From NCBI GenBank assembly GCA_012862575.1, contig BLSF01000007.1, forward strand, positions 124,001 to 188,000: DNA of 64,000 bases, written 5' to 3'. The notes under the pieces were generated by a model. The model was not told where the DNA came from. It did not search any database and saw only the letters and a program-made list of their open reading frames with translations. Below are positions 22,231 through 33,263 of the stretch, piece after piece. Position numbers and translations under genes: made by a program. Within the stretch, counting starts at the first letter, position 1. The number at the start of each line of letters is the position of its first letter. Origin of the DNA: Parietichytrium sp. I65-24A. Its lineage: Eukaryota > Sar > Bigyra > Thraustochytrida > Thraustochytriidae.

Positions 22231-22830
22231 TTGTCCTCACTTTTCAATGATCGTCGAAAAACAAAAGGATCAAACGAGAAAAACGAAGAACTGCCGTGGA
22301 GAAGAACGCGACAGGAAAGGCAATCTTCGTCAAATTCTCAAAGAACTTGGCAGGAAAAGCGGGAGATTTCGGGAGGAGGAAAGAGGCAAGCTTGGAAAGG
22401 GAAGGGGAACGCCAGGTGAAAATCTCAAGTTCCGATGGGAGGGTGCTGCTTGTCATTGGCAGGGACAGAAGAAGGGAGCGAAACAGAGAGGGCGAAGGAA
22501 AGAAGAAGTAGTTTTCCTAAAGCAGAAAAAGTGAGAGAGAGACAGGGAGAGAGAAAAGGGTGTGTGTCTGAGGAAGGAAGGCAGAGAAGAGAGAGAGACA
22601 AAGTGAGGGAAAAGAACGAAGCCAAAAGAAAGAAGAAGAAGAAGAAGAGAGAGAGATTGGCTCTCTCTCCTGCTATTACTGCCAGTACGAGTAAAGAGTA
22701 CACAAACAAAGATGCAGAGAGTGAGAGAGAGATTTTGCAGAGGCAGAGAGAAGGCGAGAAAGAAAGGGCAGAGAGAGAGAGAGACAGAGAGAGAGAGACC
22801 TTTGCTGCCACACTTCGCGACGCGTTGGAT
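22231..22830. repeat. Purine-rich (GA) low-complexity tract
   Basis: Plus strand is strongly A/G-biased, with many GAGAGA and GAAGAA runs. Long open frames on both strands here are explained by the composition. It lies 0.7-1.3 kb upstream of the zinc-finger gene. Confidence 0.8.
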
Positions 22831-23565
22831 GCCAGGGTCAACTTCCACCCTTTCATTCTCTTTCATTTCGAAATAATTGTATTTCGATCGCTAGTTGCCG
22901 TACTTTCCTCCCTCCTTGAAAGTTTCAACGAGAGACACTGTGAGTCGTGTGACTGTGACCTTTTTTGTCTTTTCGTCGCCGTTGCAGCTGGACATTCCCA
23001 CTTCTCTCACGCCATCGCTTCGTATTTGTGTAAGCTGGAGGCAGTCACTGAACTGCAGCGTGGGCAATTGATTGATCGTCCATCCACCCATCACCCGCAG
23101 ACCGCAGACCGCAGACTGCAGACCGCGTTTCTGACCCTTTGGTTAGGTAAAGGAGTTGCTCTCGAACGCGCACGCTTTGCTCTTTGGTTACACGTTGTGT
23201 TGCGCGGCAACGCAAGGCAGGAGTGATTGACTGATTGACTGATTGACGGACTGTCCTGCGGAGATAAGGACTGTGCTCTTCGTTGATGGTTGGAAAGGAA
23301 AACCGAGCAGGAAGCACGCAAGAGACGCCAATTCGCGCGTGCAGAGCAGGGAATCGAGATATACCAGGACCAGCAGCAACGTCAGCATCAAGGCCTGGCA
23401 AAAGTTCACGTGTAGTGGACTTGAAGATTAAGTAACAGGTGAAAAGCAACCGCTCTGTATTTCGGATAACCAGAGCGATTGACTCGAGCTTCAAAACCGA
23501 AACTTTGAGGGAGGTAACACTAGCCCGCAAAGCAAAATTACCCCTCACGATATCTGGTGGTCAAG
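22831..23565. other. Upstream region of the zinc-finger gene
   Basis: Contains an 8-bp array GATTGACT, three copies at 23225-23248, 318 bp before the ATG. No gene supported. Confidence 0.5.
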
Positions 23566-24978
23566 ATGATGGCAGAAATGCTCGAACCGTTCGAAGGCTT
23601 GCCCTTCGAATTTGAGCCATACCAGTATCACTCAAGGCCAACGCCAACCCCTACTGCTCCACAGACAGCGCAGCAGCACGAGCAGGCTCTTCACCAACGC
23701 CAGCCCCAGCAACAAGGTCTGCTTGCTGAAAGTATGGACTTTTTAGAAGCGGACAGCCGCATGTTCAAGTTCGAATCTGGCCAAATCGCCTACGCCCCTG
23801 CGCACCCACAGCGACGTGGTCAAAGGCGAGAGCGTATTAGCGCATCCTATCGCAATGCCGGGCCAAAGCTTGCTGCGCCTTCGTCAATGCCACACGCTCG
23901 GCCTTCCCTCGAGCAGCCAGACGACTTTCTGTCATATGAGCTCCCAATTTACCCACCTCAGCCGACCGGAGAGGCACCCGTCGCCCCACTACCTTTTGCG
24001 AATAACTCTTATGAAGCAGAAGCCGACAAGCAGGACAGTTTCGTGGACTCATTCGACGAATTGGACTCGCTCGAAACTTACTCGTTCGCAACGAGCCCTA
24101 GCTCACCATTGGCCAATGACCTCCACCACCAACAGCAACAACAGTACGCCATGACAGCCTCGCAGGTTGTAAAGAAGGAGCTCACCCGTCAAGCACCCGC
24201 CCCAGTCAAGAGAAGATACGTTCCAGAAGTCAAAACTGAGGCATTGGAGGCCTCCGTTGAGATCAATTTTGATGACACTGATCATTTTCAGACTCCCCAA
24301 ACCAACAACTCTAAAAGGCGAAAAGTGGGCAAGGCCGCCGTTCGCAAGGGTGCGAAATCGGGCCTAGCTTCCGCTGACTCCCGCCGAACTGCACCTCCAC
24401 GTTCGAAGGATAATGAAGCCGAACGCCAAGACCAGATCCAAAAATTTGTGGAGAAAATCAAGCTTTCCAATACCATAACACAGGAGAAGAAGAAGCGCTC
24501 TTCGACCAAAGAGCAATTCGAATGCACCTTTCCCGGGTGTGAACGCAAATTCGTGTGGTCTTGGGCGCGTGACGAGCACGCCGCCACCCACATGCCTGAC
24601 GCTGGTCGGACCCATCAGTGCACTTACTGCGATAAATCTTTTTTCACCATGGGATGTCTCAAGTCGCATGTCCGAATCCACACCCGCAAACCATATTCGT
24701 ATGTCTGCAAAGCTGAAGGCTGCGACAAAAAGTACTGCACTTCAGAGGGTCTCAGGCTCCACACCAGAAACGTCCACGAAGGTGACAAACGGTGGAGATG
24801 CCCTACCGAGCGATGTGGCAAGTGCTTTGTGCGCCAGTCCGACCTGCGATTGCACATCATTAGAATTCACTTCTCCGAGCGCCCTTATCCGTGCACTGTT
24901 TCAGAGTGCAAAAAGTCCTTCGCTTGCTACTCAGAGCTGAAGCGACATCTGCTCTCGCACGAATCTTGTAAAAAGTAG
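23566..24978 (+). CDS. C2H2 zinc-finger transcription factor
   Basis: A 470-residue nuclear protein. Residues 1-300 are low complexity with Gln/His runs and acidic patches typical of activation regions, plus basic NLS-like segments (PVKRRY and NSKRRKVGK). The C-terminal third has five C2H2 fingers in tandem: CTFPGC...HAATH, CTYC...HVRIH, CKAEGC...HTRNVH, CPTERC...HIIRIH and CTVSEC...HLLSH. Four have the TFIIIA/GLI-like C-x4-C spacing. DNA target unknown. The start is chosen at 23566 (MMAEMLEP); another ATG follows directly. The stop lies 0.5 kb from the convergent fusion gene. Confidence 0.9.
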   Translation: MMAEMLEPFEGLPFEFEPYQYHSRPTPTPTAPQTAQQHEQALHQRQPQQQGLLAESMDFLEADSRMFKFESGQIAYAPAHPQRRGQRRERISASYRNAGPKLAAPSSMPHARPSLEQPDDFLSYELPIYPPQPTGEAPVAPLPFANNSYEAEADKQDSFVDSFDELDSLETYSFATSPSSPLANDLHHQQQQQYAMTASQVVKKELTRQAPAPVKRRYVPEVKTEALEASVEINFDDTDHFQTPQTNNSKRRKVGKAAVRKGAKSGLASADSRRTAPPRSKDNEAERQDQIQKFVEKIKLSNTITQEKKKRSSTKEQFECTFPGCERKFVWSWARDEHAATHMPDAGRTHQCTYCDKSFFTMGCLKSHVRIHTRKPYSYVCKAEGCDKKYCTSEGLRLHTRNVHEGDKRWRCPTERCGKCFVRQSDLRLHIIRIHFSERPYPCTVSECKKSFACYSELKRHLLSHESCKK

Positions 24979-25510
24979 ACGTGATGCTGGGACCTGATAC
25001 CGCCTGCTGGGTGCACAAGTGGTAGCATTTTATCAGCTGTTGTCGTCCCCTGCCCCGTGTGATATAGAGAGCGATCGTCTCGCTATTAGAAGATTCGCGA
25101 GCTCCAATAGGGGAGGGGAGGGTTCTTTTCCCTTTTCTGTCTTTGCTTTCAGCCCCAAATTTCTTTAATCGCTCGCGCCCTGCATACTTCGCCGAGTTGG
25201 GAGCTGCTTCTTTCACCCTCCGTCAATCCGTCTTATTTTGTCTTTGTTTCTGTAGTCTTGTGAGCTCCTTCGTAGAGCGATTGCAGAGCTTGTGTAGTAG
25301 ACAATTATCAAATTTTTTTAAAACATTTATATGGCTTTTGTACTCGCTCTTTTTCTTGGCTTTACACAGATGTATATCTTTTCCCTCCGATCATTCACAA
25401 GAATCTGGACGCCCGCCTCGGTTCAAGTTTTTTCCTTTTGTTGTAGATGAATCAAAGGCAAAGGCGTCCAAAAGGGGGCACGCAAAGGTGCAGAAATTGC
25501 GTCCGCCTTT
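24979..25510. other. Convergent intergenic region
   Basis: 3' flanks of the zinc-finger and TPR-fusion genes, pyrimidine-rich. No gene seen. Confidence 0.6.
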
Positions 25511-27887
25511 TTACTCTACAGTGAGTTTGTTCTTCCAAAACTCCGCTTCTTGAGACCTCCCGAGCTCTTCCAAGCACTCGACATAGAGCAGAATCGCGCG
25601 CTTGGTAGACCGGTTCTCTAGACCCATATTTTCCATCTTCAAAATGCAAACGTCTTCAAGAATTTCGCATGCGCCTTCAGTGTCGTGGATGCGCCGCAAC
25701 GTCTCAGCAAGGTTTTGTGCCGAATTGAGAGTCGCAGGGTGCTTTGCACCATAGTGCTCCACGCGAAAGGCATAGACCTTTTCGAACAGAGGTCGCGCGC
25801 CGGCTTGGTCGCCATTCTTCGCCATCAACCAGGCCATATTGTTGATTGTGGCAACGCTGTTCTTGTTGTCCGGGGTTCCATGGAGAGCGTTCCTCCCTTC
25901 CAAGACCTGCTCGTAGATCGCAATTGCCTCATCAAAGCGCTCTCTCTGTGCACCAATTGCCATGGCGAGATTGTTTCTCAGATTGAGGTAAAGTCTACGA
26001 AGGTTGCTCGCTTCTTCAGGGTCTTTGCACTCAGATTCAAGCTCCTCGACAATGTCACAGTATTCGACAAGAAGTGTCTCTGACTCGCTCAGTTTCCCTC
26101 TTTTACTCAGACAGAATGATAAGTCCAGCACCGTTTCTACGACAGAAATATCCTTTCGCCCAACAATCGGCACGCGCTGTGACATGACGGATTTGTACAA
26201 GTTTTCGGCGACATCCAACTCCCCAATGTCGCCAACCATTCCGGCGAGCTGATGAGCGAATTTGAGCACTGTCAGCTTGTGTTCCTCGCCCAAGTCACCA
26301 AGCTCAAAGCCGCCCTTGGTGTCCATGGGGTCGGCCTCGACGAGTTCCCCAAGGTGGGCTAGCCCTGTTCGCAACAGCCATTCACGCAACCGGTCCTTCA
26401 CCAAGGTGTTCAAAGCGTTAAACCCTACGCTTTGCCTAATGAGCTCTCGAATAACCTTCTTGTCCTCTTGGTTGGTAGCGTCCGCGTTCTCGGAGTCGAT
26501 CAGTCCAATCATGTTCCTCACTGCTGCGAAATTCTTCAGTAGGCTTTCGCGGAAACGAGCCTTCTCGCGCTCTGGGATGCTCACGTGAAGCTCGATCTTT
26601 GACTTTACAGTTCCCAAGATCTCGTAAAGACACCAGATTCGGCGGAGGGCAACCGGATCTTCCCACGGTTGCATGACCATCACTGTTCCTTTGGCACAGG
26701 CAATGGCGTTCCACAAACTTGGAATCTCGGTTTGCGCAAATAGATCGTGCTGGTTAGCACAAAACACGTCCATCCAGTAAAACACATTCTCGTCTTTATC
26801 CGAGCTTGTCAATGACGCATGATGTTGACGAACACAGTCTTTTCACGCCACAATTGTTAGCGCAAGAGGCAACTCGAACAGCATTTTCCCGTCAGCAAAC
26901 TTACCAACTACGTCAAGGAATTTATACCGCCACGCACTGAGTGAAGAATGGCCGGTGGAACACAACAAATAGACAATAAAGATCAGCGTTTTCTCCGTTC
27001 TCTTCTGGCCGCAGCGACACACCATTGAAAGATGCAACTTACTGAGAGACAAAATAAGTGCAGGTGCCGATCTCCTTCTTGTTGTCACCCATTTCTGCCA
27101 GACTACACGCCGAGCTGCGAGTGAGCGGAACAATGAGACGCTCGACAACATCGGCTGTTGTCCAAGATTCGTCAATGTCATCCCCTTGTTCAGAGATGAA
27201 ACGCTCAAACAGTTTGTAGTTGATTGCGCGCTGCTCCAACGGCAACGACACCCGCCTGCTGGCGCGGTTTTTCCCCAGCAAAGGGTACTCAACACGCACT
27301 CCGTCCTCGATCACTATAATTTTGTCGATTCGGAAACTTTCTTCCGCGCCCTTGATGATCTCCCTTCCGCAGTCGTTCAAGGCGACTACCTGGTCAACGG
27401 CATCTTCCCGAAGGTACGCAATGGAGCAGTGGCCGTCCGCGGTTCGCGTCGAGTGGTAAGGATCGTGCTCATCCATGGGATCCTCCGTGCCAAGGTTAAC
27501 TCCTTGCTTGCGCAGCTGTTCAAAGAATCGAGACTTGAGGTCCGAAAGCTCGTCGCAAAAAACCTCCACTCCGAGGCTGAAGACGTTCGTGTCAAACTCA
27601 GTGGACAATCTTTTCACCTTTGAAACATAAAGCTTCCCCATGCGGACTTTGAGTGGCTTGCTGGCTTTTGCAGCCACTCTCAGTGCATGCCTCGCAGCTG
27701 GCGAGTTCAACTTGAGCAAAAGTGTTGAATGCAGCTTCTCTGGCGCGACGAATCCGCCCACTCTTCCGCTTGGGTCTTTCCAAAGAGCGTCCTCCACCAC
27801 TTTATGAGCCTCGACTTCCAGCTCCAACCTATTGCCCAGGTCCACAAACGCCCAACATCCTGGGCCCTCTCTCTTGCGCCACGCCAT
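25511..27887 (-). CDS. 2H-phosphoesterase / FVSHAW / kinesin-light-chain-type TPR fusion
   Basis: Three exons are inferred: 27043-27887, 26905-26936 (only 32 bp) and 25511-26838. The introns are 106 bp (GTAAGT...CTCAG) and 66 bp (GTAAGT...CTAAC...AAAAG). Phases join cleanly and rebuild the motif FVSHAW-RYKFLDVV, giving about 734 residues. Residues 1-200 resemble the LigT/AKAP7 2H phosphoesterase fold: HST at 53-55 and HCS at 153-155 are the expected paired H-x-(S/T) motifs. The FVSHAW domain follows (about 255-400, with WMDVFCANQH and IWCLYEI). Kinesin-light-chain-like TPRs fill residues 480-720. The family combination is unusual; its substrate and partners are unknown. Confidence 0.8.
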
Positions 27888-28320
27888 CTCGCCTCTCTTC
27901 CCAAAGCGCCTTCGCAGATCAACACGTACACGTACTCCTCCGAACACCACTCCTCTCCCCGTTGCTCGCGCCTACACTACAAACTTCCAGCCGTGAGGTC
28001 TCAAAGAAAATGGCTTCAGGCCAGCCCAGCAAACTCGGACGAGCACGCTCGGCCGGAGGGAACTGAGAGTTGGCAAGTGGCAAGTGGCAAGCAGCTCCGA
28101 GCGGGGATCTCCTGAGCAGATAAACTTATTCCAACAAATTCACAGATCACGAGCCTGAGGGTCACACCGGACGCACTGACAGCGCAAAACGAAAGCAAGG
28201 CTTCAGGAAGAGTGTACTCAGTACCGGTGCAGTATCGACAGTATCGACAGTATCGAGCACAGACCGCCAAGTCGCCCTTGCTAAGCTTATCCTCTCTCCT
28301 TCTCCTCCTCTTCTTCTTTT

Positions 28321-28368
28321 CTTCTTGTCGTCTTGTCTTCTTGTCTTCTTGTCTTCTTGTCTTCTTGT
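28321..28368. repeat. 8-bp tandem array (CTTCTTGT), six copies
   Basis: Six adjacent 8-bp units, five exact and one CGTCTTGT. It is purine-rich on the sense strand of the fusion gene, 434 bp before its ATG. Confidence 0.85.
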
Positions 28369-29339
28369 GTTCGTGCCACCCTCTCCTGACTCTCCAGACA
28401 CTCCTGACTCTGTCCTGCGTGTGTTCATGTGTGTCTATGTGTTAGTGTTTTCATGTGTTTTTCATGTGTTTTCATTGTTTTCACGTGTGTCCACAAGTGT
28501 CCTGTGGCTCGCAGGATACCTCAGTCTCCCACCGATTTGCATAAGCACTTGACTAGGCCTCGGAGGTTGTCTCCTGTTGTCTCGCAAGAAAGCTACTCGC
28601 AGAACGCCTCTAGAGAATTCGGTAGAACTCGCTAACTGGCTGTATCTTTGTGTGTGCACCATTGTGCACATGCGACGATGCGTTCCGCATAGAGAGAACA
28701 AAGAGCTGGTCCTTGAATATCTGCGGAACGAATAGGTGTAGTCAGCGGCTATGATTGGCCGTAGGGTTCGCGGCGCGGATGGCTGTGTGAAAGGGTAGAT
28801 GGGTACTAAATTCGGAGGCTGGAATGCATTTTAGATTAAATTATAGAACCCGGAAATGTGTGCACACGCGAGCCGTCTAATTTCGGCCAAGTGCCGCGCA
28901 TTTCCTCCAAAGTTTATTAAATTACTTACGGTTGCTCTCTATGAATACGAAACCAAGTGCGGCCCGTGGACGCAGATTAACGCAGAGCGGCCGAGGGACC
29001 CAGCAACGCGTGTTTCCCCAGTTTCAGAGTTTTCAGAGACTTTAGCGCATTGAGAAAGATTAGGTATAATCTAATCATCACTGCTAGAACTGCTAGCGTC
29101 GATTTCGGCAGCAAAGAACGCGAGGACACAGTGGACACAGTGGACACAGCGTTTTTTTCTACGTGTTTGTAAGTAAGAACTGTACTCGCGTGCGTGTCCC
29201 CGCGGACTTTTTGATAGATGCATAGTCGGTGTGGGTGTAGGTGTGGGTGTGAAAGATAATATCATTATATTATTAAACGTCAGCGAGTGCCGTAGTGCGT
29301 GGCAAAGAGATCCCGCTGGTGCGACGGGACAGGAGAGAA

Positions 29340-29371
29340 ACAGAGGAACAGAGGAGCAGAGGAGCAGAGAA
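29340..29371. repeat. 8-bp tandem array (ACAGAGGA/GCAGAGGA), four copies
   Basis: Four adjacent units ending four bases before the exchanger ATG at 29376, so probably within the 5' UTR. Confidence 0.85.
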
Positions 29372-29375
29372 GGAG

Positions 29376-31811
29376 ATGTTTCGCACGCCAGCGTCCGGGC
29401 AGGCGATGCGGAGGCGCGCGATAGTGGCGTGCGTAGTGGGAGCGCTGAGCTGGGAGATTGGCACTGCGCAGCAGACCGTGGGGTTCGATAATGGGACGTA
29501 CTTGAGCTCGGATGATTCATGCTCGCCGGTGCGGACCTATGCAATTCTGCCAGAGGCGATTGTGGTGGAACCAGTGGGGCTGGTGTTCTTCCTGGTGGTG
29601 CTGCTGCTGTATATGTTTTACGCGCAGAGCTACGTCGTAGAGCGTGTCATGCTGCCAGCAGTGCAGATTGGGATCAAACAGCACGTGAAAGTGCCGGATA
29701 GTGTTAGTAGCGCGTCTCTGCTGAGTCTAGGCGGGTGCACAGTGCCGCTCATGTTTATCAACCTCATGGGACTAACGCAAGAGCCAGCTTCGGCGACTGG
29801 CATGGGCATGCTATTAGGAAGCGCAGCGTTCAACTTTTTCGCGATCTTGCCCATTGCCTTCTTTTGCAGTGATTGGGATATCACCCCGTTGTATTGGTGG
29901 CCGCTAGTCCGAGATTTGTCGTTTTACTTGATCGGGCTCAGTTTGGTTGTCGTGTTTTACTCTTTTGTATCTGAAGACTGGACTGCTTCGGCGGAGACCA
30001 AGTCGAACGAGTGCTGGGACGGGCAAGAGTCTTTATGCTGTTATCAGGGCCTGGATCAAGATGACCAGTCCACGGTATACCGGCTGGACAGCGGGGTGTA
30101 TACCTGGTACGAGAGTTTTTCCCTTCTGATTGTCTATTTCCTATACCTAATCGTGCTCAAGCTCAATCACAAGGTCAAGTGGGCTGTAGATCATGCGTGG
30201 TACTTTTTTCGTGAGGTCAGCTGTTGCGGGGAGAGATTGGAGCTGCGCGAAATGAGTCGCCTTCAAGTCGCAATCGATCAGCAGAAGCTACACATGGAGA
30301 AAACCACCAAGGCGCAGGAGCAGTTTGAGGAGAAGAGCGGGAAAGTGTTAAAGCGCAAGAAGAGCTTCTCTTCAAATGCTGCAGGCGCGCCAGCCGAAAA
30401 GGTTAGGCACATACTTCAGCTCGTGTCAGCAAATGTTGAAGCCGATGGCGGGCCAAACCTGAACCGAGCAGCGGCGCTCATCTTGCTACGCTACGGATCC
30501 AGCTCAAAACAGGCTTTTAGCCGTCTGGACGTTGGGAAGCGAGACAAGATCGACGAACGGGATCTGGGCGACTTCATCTCCTCTCATCTGACGGATATTT
30601 TCGGGAAAGGCGTGGTGCTTGCGGAGCGGCCAGAATCCACCGCTCAACGCGCGCAAGAGCTCGCGCGCCAGTTAAATGAAAGCATGCTCATGACCGGAGG
30701 TCAGCGATCTAGTCCTTCAAGAGGATCGCGGAGCGTTGACCTTGCAACCTTTGAGCTCTGGTACGTGAGGGCCGAATCTCGTCTCATTCGCGAGATGAAC
30801 TGTGCGTTTGACTTTGTAGATGAGACCGGTAATGGAAGAGCTAGCGCCGAGAGGTTGGGGGCTTTGATGGAGTTTATCGGCATTTGCCCATCCAAGAAAG
30901 TTGTTCGAAGGACTCGTGAGAAGCTTGAAATCGATGCGAAGGGAATGATCTCCCGCAATCAATTTGACGAGTGGTTTCGAGCTACGATTGCTTGGACGGA
31001 CGCCGGAAGTGCCGGAATGCAAAGTGCTGCCGTCGCCGATACCCAAGAATTTGCGGGAGGGGTTGCTGGCTCTGGCGATGTGAGCAAGATGTATGGTCCG
31101 GGCCAGTCTCAGATACCAACAATGTACATGTGGGACCCGAAGAGCACATCAATCTTCGGGATGTTTCTGCATTTTCTTGGCATGCCCGTTCGCGCGATGA
31201 TCATTCTCACAACCTCCCTTTGGTCCGGGCCTGCTGAGGAGTTGTCCTTTGGATTTGCCATTGTGTGGATCTTGTTGTCCTTGGGTTGGTTGATGGTTTT
31301 CTCTTGGATCCTGCTCTTCGTGTCGGATAGCATCAGCCTGACGTTGGGCATCCCTCAAGCAACCCTTGGCGCAACAGTCCTTGCCGTCGGAGCCAATGGT
31401 TCGCACTTTCTTTCCGTAGTGGCTCGCTCGATTCGCACCAACAACGACTCGCAGCGAAGTTACAGGATCGTCAGGACCTTGGAGCACTCCATCAAAGGTA
31501 ATGTCTTTGACCTACTTTTCGGGCTCCCGGTCACACTCCTCATCGCGACAGCTGTGAAAAAGCGCCCAGTCTTTCTTGGAGCGAGCAATATCCCCACCTC
31601 CATCTGCATGCTGTTGCTCATGGTCGGCCTGTTGCTGATTCTGTGGAGAAGCTCTCGCTGGACGCTTAACGTCATAGTTTGCGCCACAATGCTCATTCTG
31701 TACTTACTTTTCGCTCTTCAAGACGCTCTTCTCGCTGACTGGAGCAAGAGCGTTCCGTGCTACGTTCTTTGCCAGGGTTGCAGGGATGAGATGTTTTGCG
31801 CAAATTTGTAG
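29376..31811 (+). CDS. Sodium/calcium-exchanger-like protein with EF-hand region
   Basis: An 811-residue membrane protein. A signal-peptide-like N-terminus precedes a first membrane block (about 50-215) and a cytosolic loop of about 400 residues. A second membrane block (about 585-790) follows. The second block carries an alpha-repeat of the NCX/NCKX/CAX superfamily: GIPQATLGATVLAVGANGSH followed by EHSIKGNVFDLLFGLPVTLL. The matching first repeat is weaker (SASLLSLGGCTVPLMF...LLGSAAFNFFAI). The loop has EF-hand-like segments (FDFVDETGNGRASAERL and the preceding FSRLDVGKRDKIDERDL), suggesting calcium sensing. It probably exchanges Ca2+ for Na+ or another cation. The N-terminal alpha repeat lacks some usual acidic residues, so transport activity is not certain. 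MFRTP is chosen as the start. Confidence 0.8.
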   Translation: MFRTPASGQAMRRRAIVACVVGALSWEIGTAQQTVGFDNGTYLSSDDSCSPVRTYAILPEAIVVEPVGLVFFLVVLLLYMFYAQSYVVERVMLPAVQIGIKQHVKVPDSVSSASLLSLGGCTVPLMFINLMGLTQEPASATGMGMLLGSAAFNFFAILPIAFFCSDWDITPLYWWPLVRDLSFYLIGLSLVVVFYSFVSEDWTASAETKSNECWDGQESLCCYQGLDQDDQSTVYRLDSGVYTWYESFSLLIVYFLYLIVLKLNHKVKWAVDHAWYFFREVSCCGERLELREMSRLQVAIDQQKLHMEKTTKAQEQFEEKSGKVLKRKKSFSSNAAGAPAEKVRHILQLVSANVEADGGPNLNRAAALILLRYGSSSKQAFSRLDVGKRDKIDERDLGDFISSHLTDIFGKGVVLAERPESTAQRAQELARQLNESMLMTGGQRSSPSRGSRSVDLATFELWYVRAESRLIREMNCAFDFVDETGNGRASAERLGALMEFIGICPSKKVVRRTREKLEIDAKGMISRNQFDEWFRATIAWTDAGSAGMQSAAVADTQEFAGGVAGSGDVSKMYGPGQSQIPTMYMWDPKSTSIFGMFLHFLGMPVRAMIILTTSLWSGPAEELSFGFAIVWILLSLGWLMVFSWILLFVSDSISLTLGIPQATLGATVLAVGANGSHFLSVVARSIRTNNDSQRSYRIVRTLEHSIKGNVFDLLFGLPVTLLIATAVKKRPVFLGASNIPTSICMLLLMVGLLLILWRSSRWTLNVIVCATMLILYLLFALQDALLADWSKSVPCYVLCQGCRDEMFCANL

Positions 31812-31963
31812 ACATGTATGTTGCCTGTGAATACATTTAGAATATTAACGTTGATTATCTATGTATACCTACCTACGTATTGATTGCTCATTCCCAATAA
31901 GTTGGTCCCCATTCTTGCGCCGGCTGTAAGCTTATTGTGTTTCAGCTGACCTAACGTAACGAT

Positions 31964-33263
31964 CTAGTCCGTGAAAGTCCGCAATGGCTGCCCAGTGGAG
32001 AGTTTCCGGTATACAATCTGAGCCCTTGCTCGGAGGTATACATTGTGGACCTCCATCGCACGGGTGACAAATAATAGTACTTCGGACTGGAAGCGCTTCG
32101 GGGCAGCAACTTCGCCAGAGCCCCAGAAAGGTATTTGTACCACCAAGTTCTGTGCGGATAATTTTCTCGTCAGCATAAATATATTGGCGGACCTGCATTT
32201 CTGGATATATTCAACTTACACTATCACCATCGTATGACACCGAGATAGAGCTTCCATCCGCGACTGCCTGCTTCCAGGTAGGCATATCGTGCTCATCGTT
32301 TGCTTGCTCATAATGGTTTTTGTGCGGCCGGTTGGAGGACCTCGCGATTCCATGAAGTCCGTATAGCTCTTGCTGCAGGTGCTCCATGAGTCCGCGCAGG
32401 GTATTTGCGCTCGTACTTTTCTCCAGCGGAACGCGAATTTCACAGACATAAGAATGAGAATTCGAATAGCTCACCATGGGATACCGAAGAAATTTGCTGT
32501 TTGGAATGTACTCCAACGATTGGTCCAGAGATCGTACCACTGTCACGCGCAATCGGAACTCTTTCACGAACCCAATTGGTGCAACAAAGCCTAGTCTGAT
32601 GAGCTCATTTGGCCCGAACGACTGGTCAGTGAGCATCGTAATACCGGCAATGATATCGCGCAAGATTGGTGAAAAGCCCAGCACGATTGACATCGTTATC
32701 CAGTTCAAGCTGCCCAGTAAACTGAGGACCTCTGCAGCAGTTCCATCCTCACCTGTACCCAAGGTGGCTGGCAGTCCCACAAAAAGAAGGTATACAGCAA
32801 GAATGATCTCAAGCACAAGACCAACAAGTTTCACAGCTTCCAAGAGTACTGGGCGATTAAACTCCGGGACACTATAAAAGGCAAGAAGCATATGGGAAAC
32901 ATCCACCACAAACTGGAGGAAGCGGTGGACTGCCCATATGGATACAAAAATCAGAGCGACCATGTACACAAAAAACACAGCGTCGTAGATGAAGTCAGCC
33001 ACATTGTCCGAGCTTCTGGTGTTCCAATAATCACGAAAGGCCACAAAGATCGTCAGGTAAAGGAACGCGAGAACCATCATGTACGTGATGGGCATCTGCA
33101 TGTAGTGCTCCAGCCGCCACAGCCATCCGATGCGCTGACCCTCAAACTTGACATCGACAAGAATCCCAAACAGCATGCGAGTGATGTACGGGCTGATCAG
33201 CGCGAACAACAGAAACACGCCAAACTGAACCCATTGCGTCACCACGATCTGGGCAGAGCTCAT
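31964..33263 (-). CDS. MscS-family mechanosensitive ion channel
   Basis: Two exons: 32220-33263 and 31964-32149, with a 70-bp GTAAGT...CACAG intron in phase 0. The spliced protein has 409 residues. About five hydrophobic helices come first. The last is the pore helix with the MscS pattern (LGFSPILRDIIAGITMLTDQSF), followed by the beta-domain start (GPNELIRLGFVAPIGFVKEFRLRVTVVRSLDQSLEYIPNS). The second exon adds a C-terminal VQIPFWG...EVLLFVTRAM segment that fits the alpha/beta end of MscS. It should open under membrane tension to release ions. Convergent with the exchanger gene, 152 bp between stops. The ATG at 33263 is the first in frame. A 10-bp repeat (CTTTTGCCCA, three copies) lies 55 bp upstream. 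Confidence 0.85.

Larger units (their letters stand above)
27888..29375. other. Divergent intergenic region
   Basis: Contains the CTTCTTGT array (28321-28368), T/G-rich GTGTTTTCAT repeats at about 28445-28480, GTATCGACA repeats near 28230 and the array at 29340. No gene recognised. Confidence 0.55.

Noticed and set aside
22435-23226. 263-codon open frame
   Set aside because: The sequence is GA-rich low complexity; the reverse strand is open too, as expected from composition.
28321-28368. CRISPR-like array
   Set aside because: Units are adjacent 8-mers without spacers in a eukaryotic context; a simple tandem repeat explains it.
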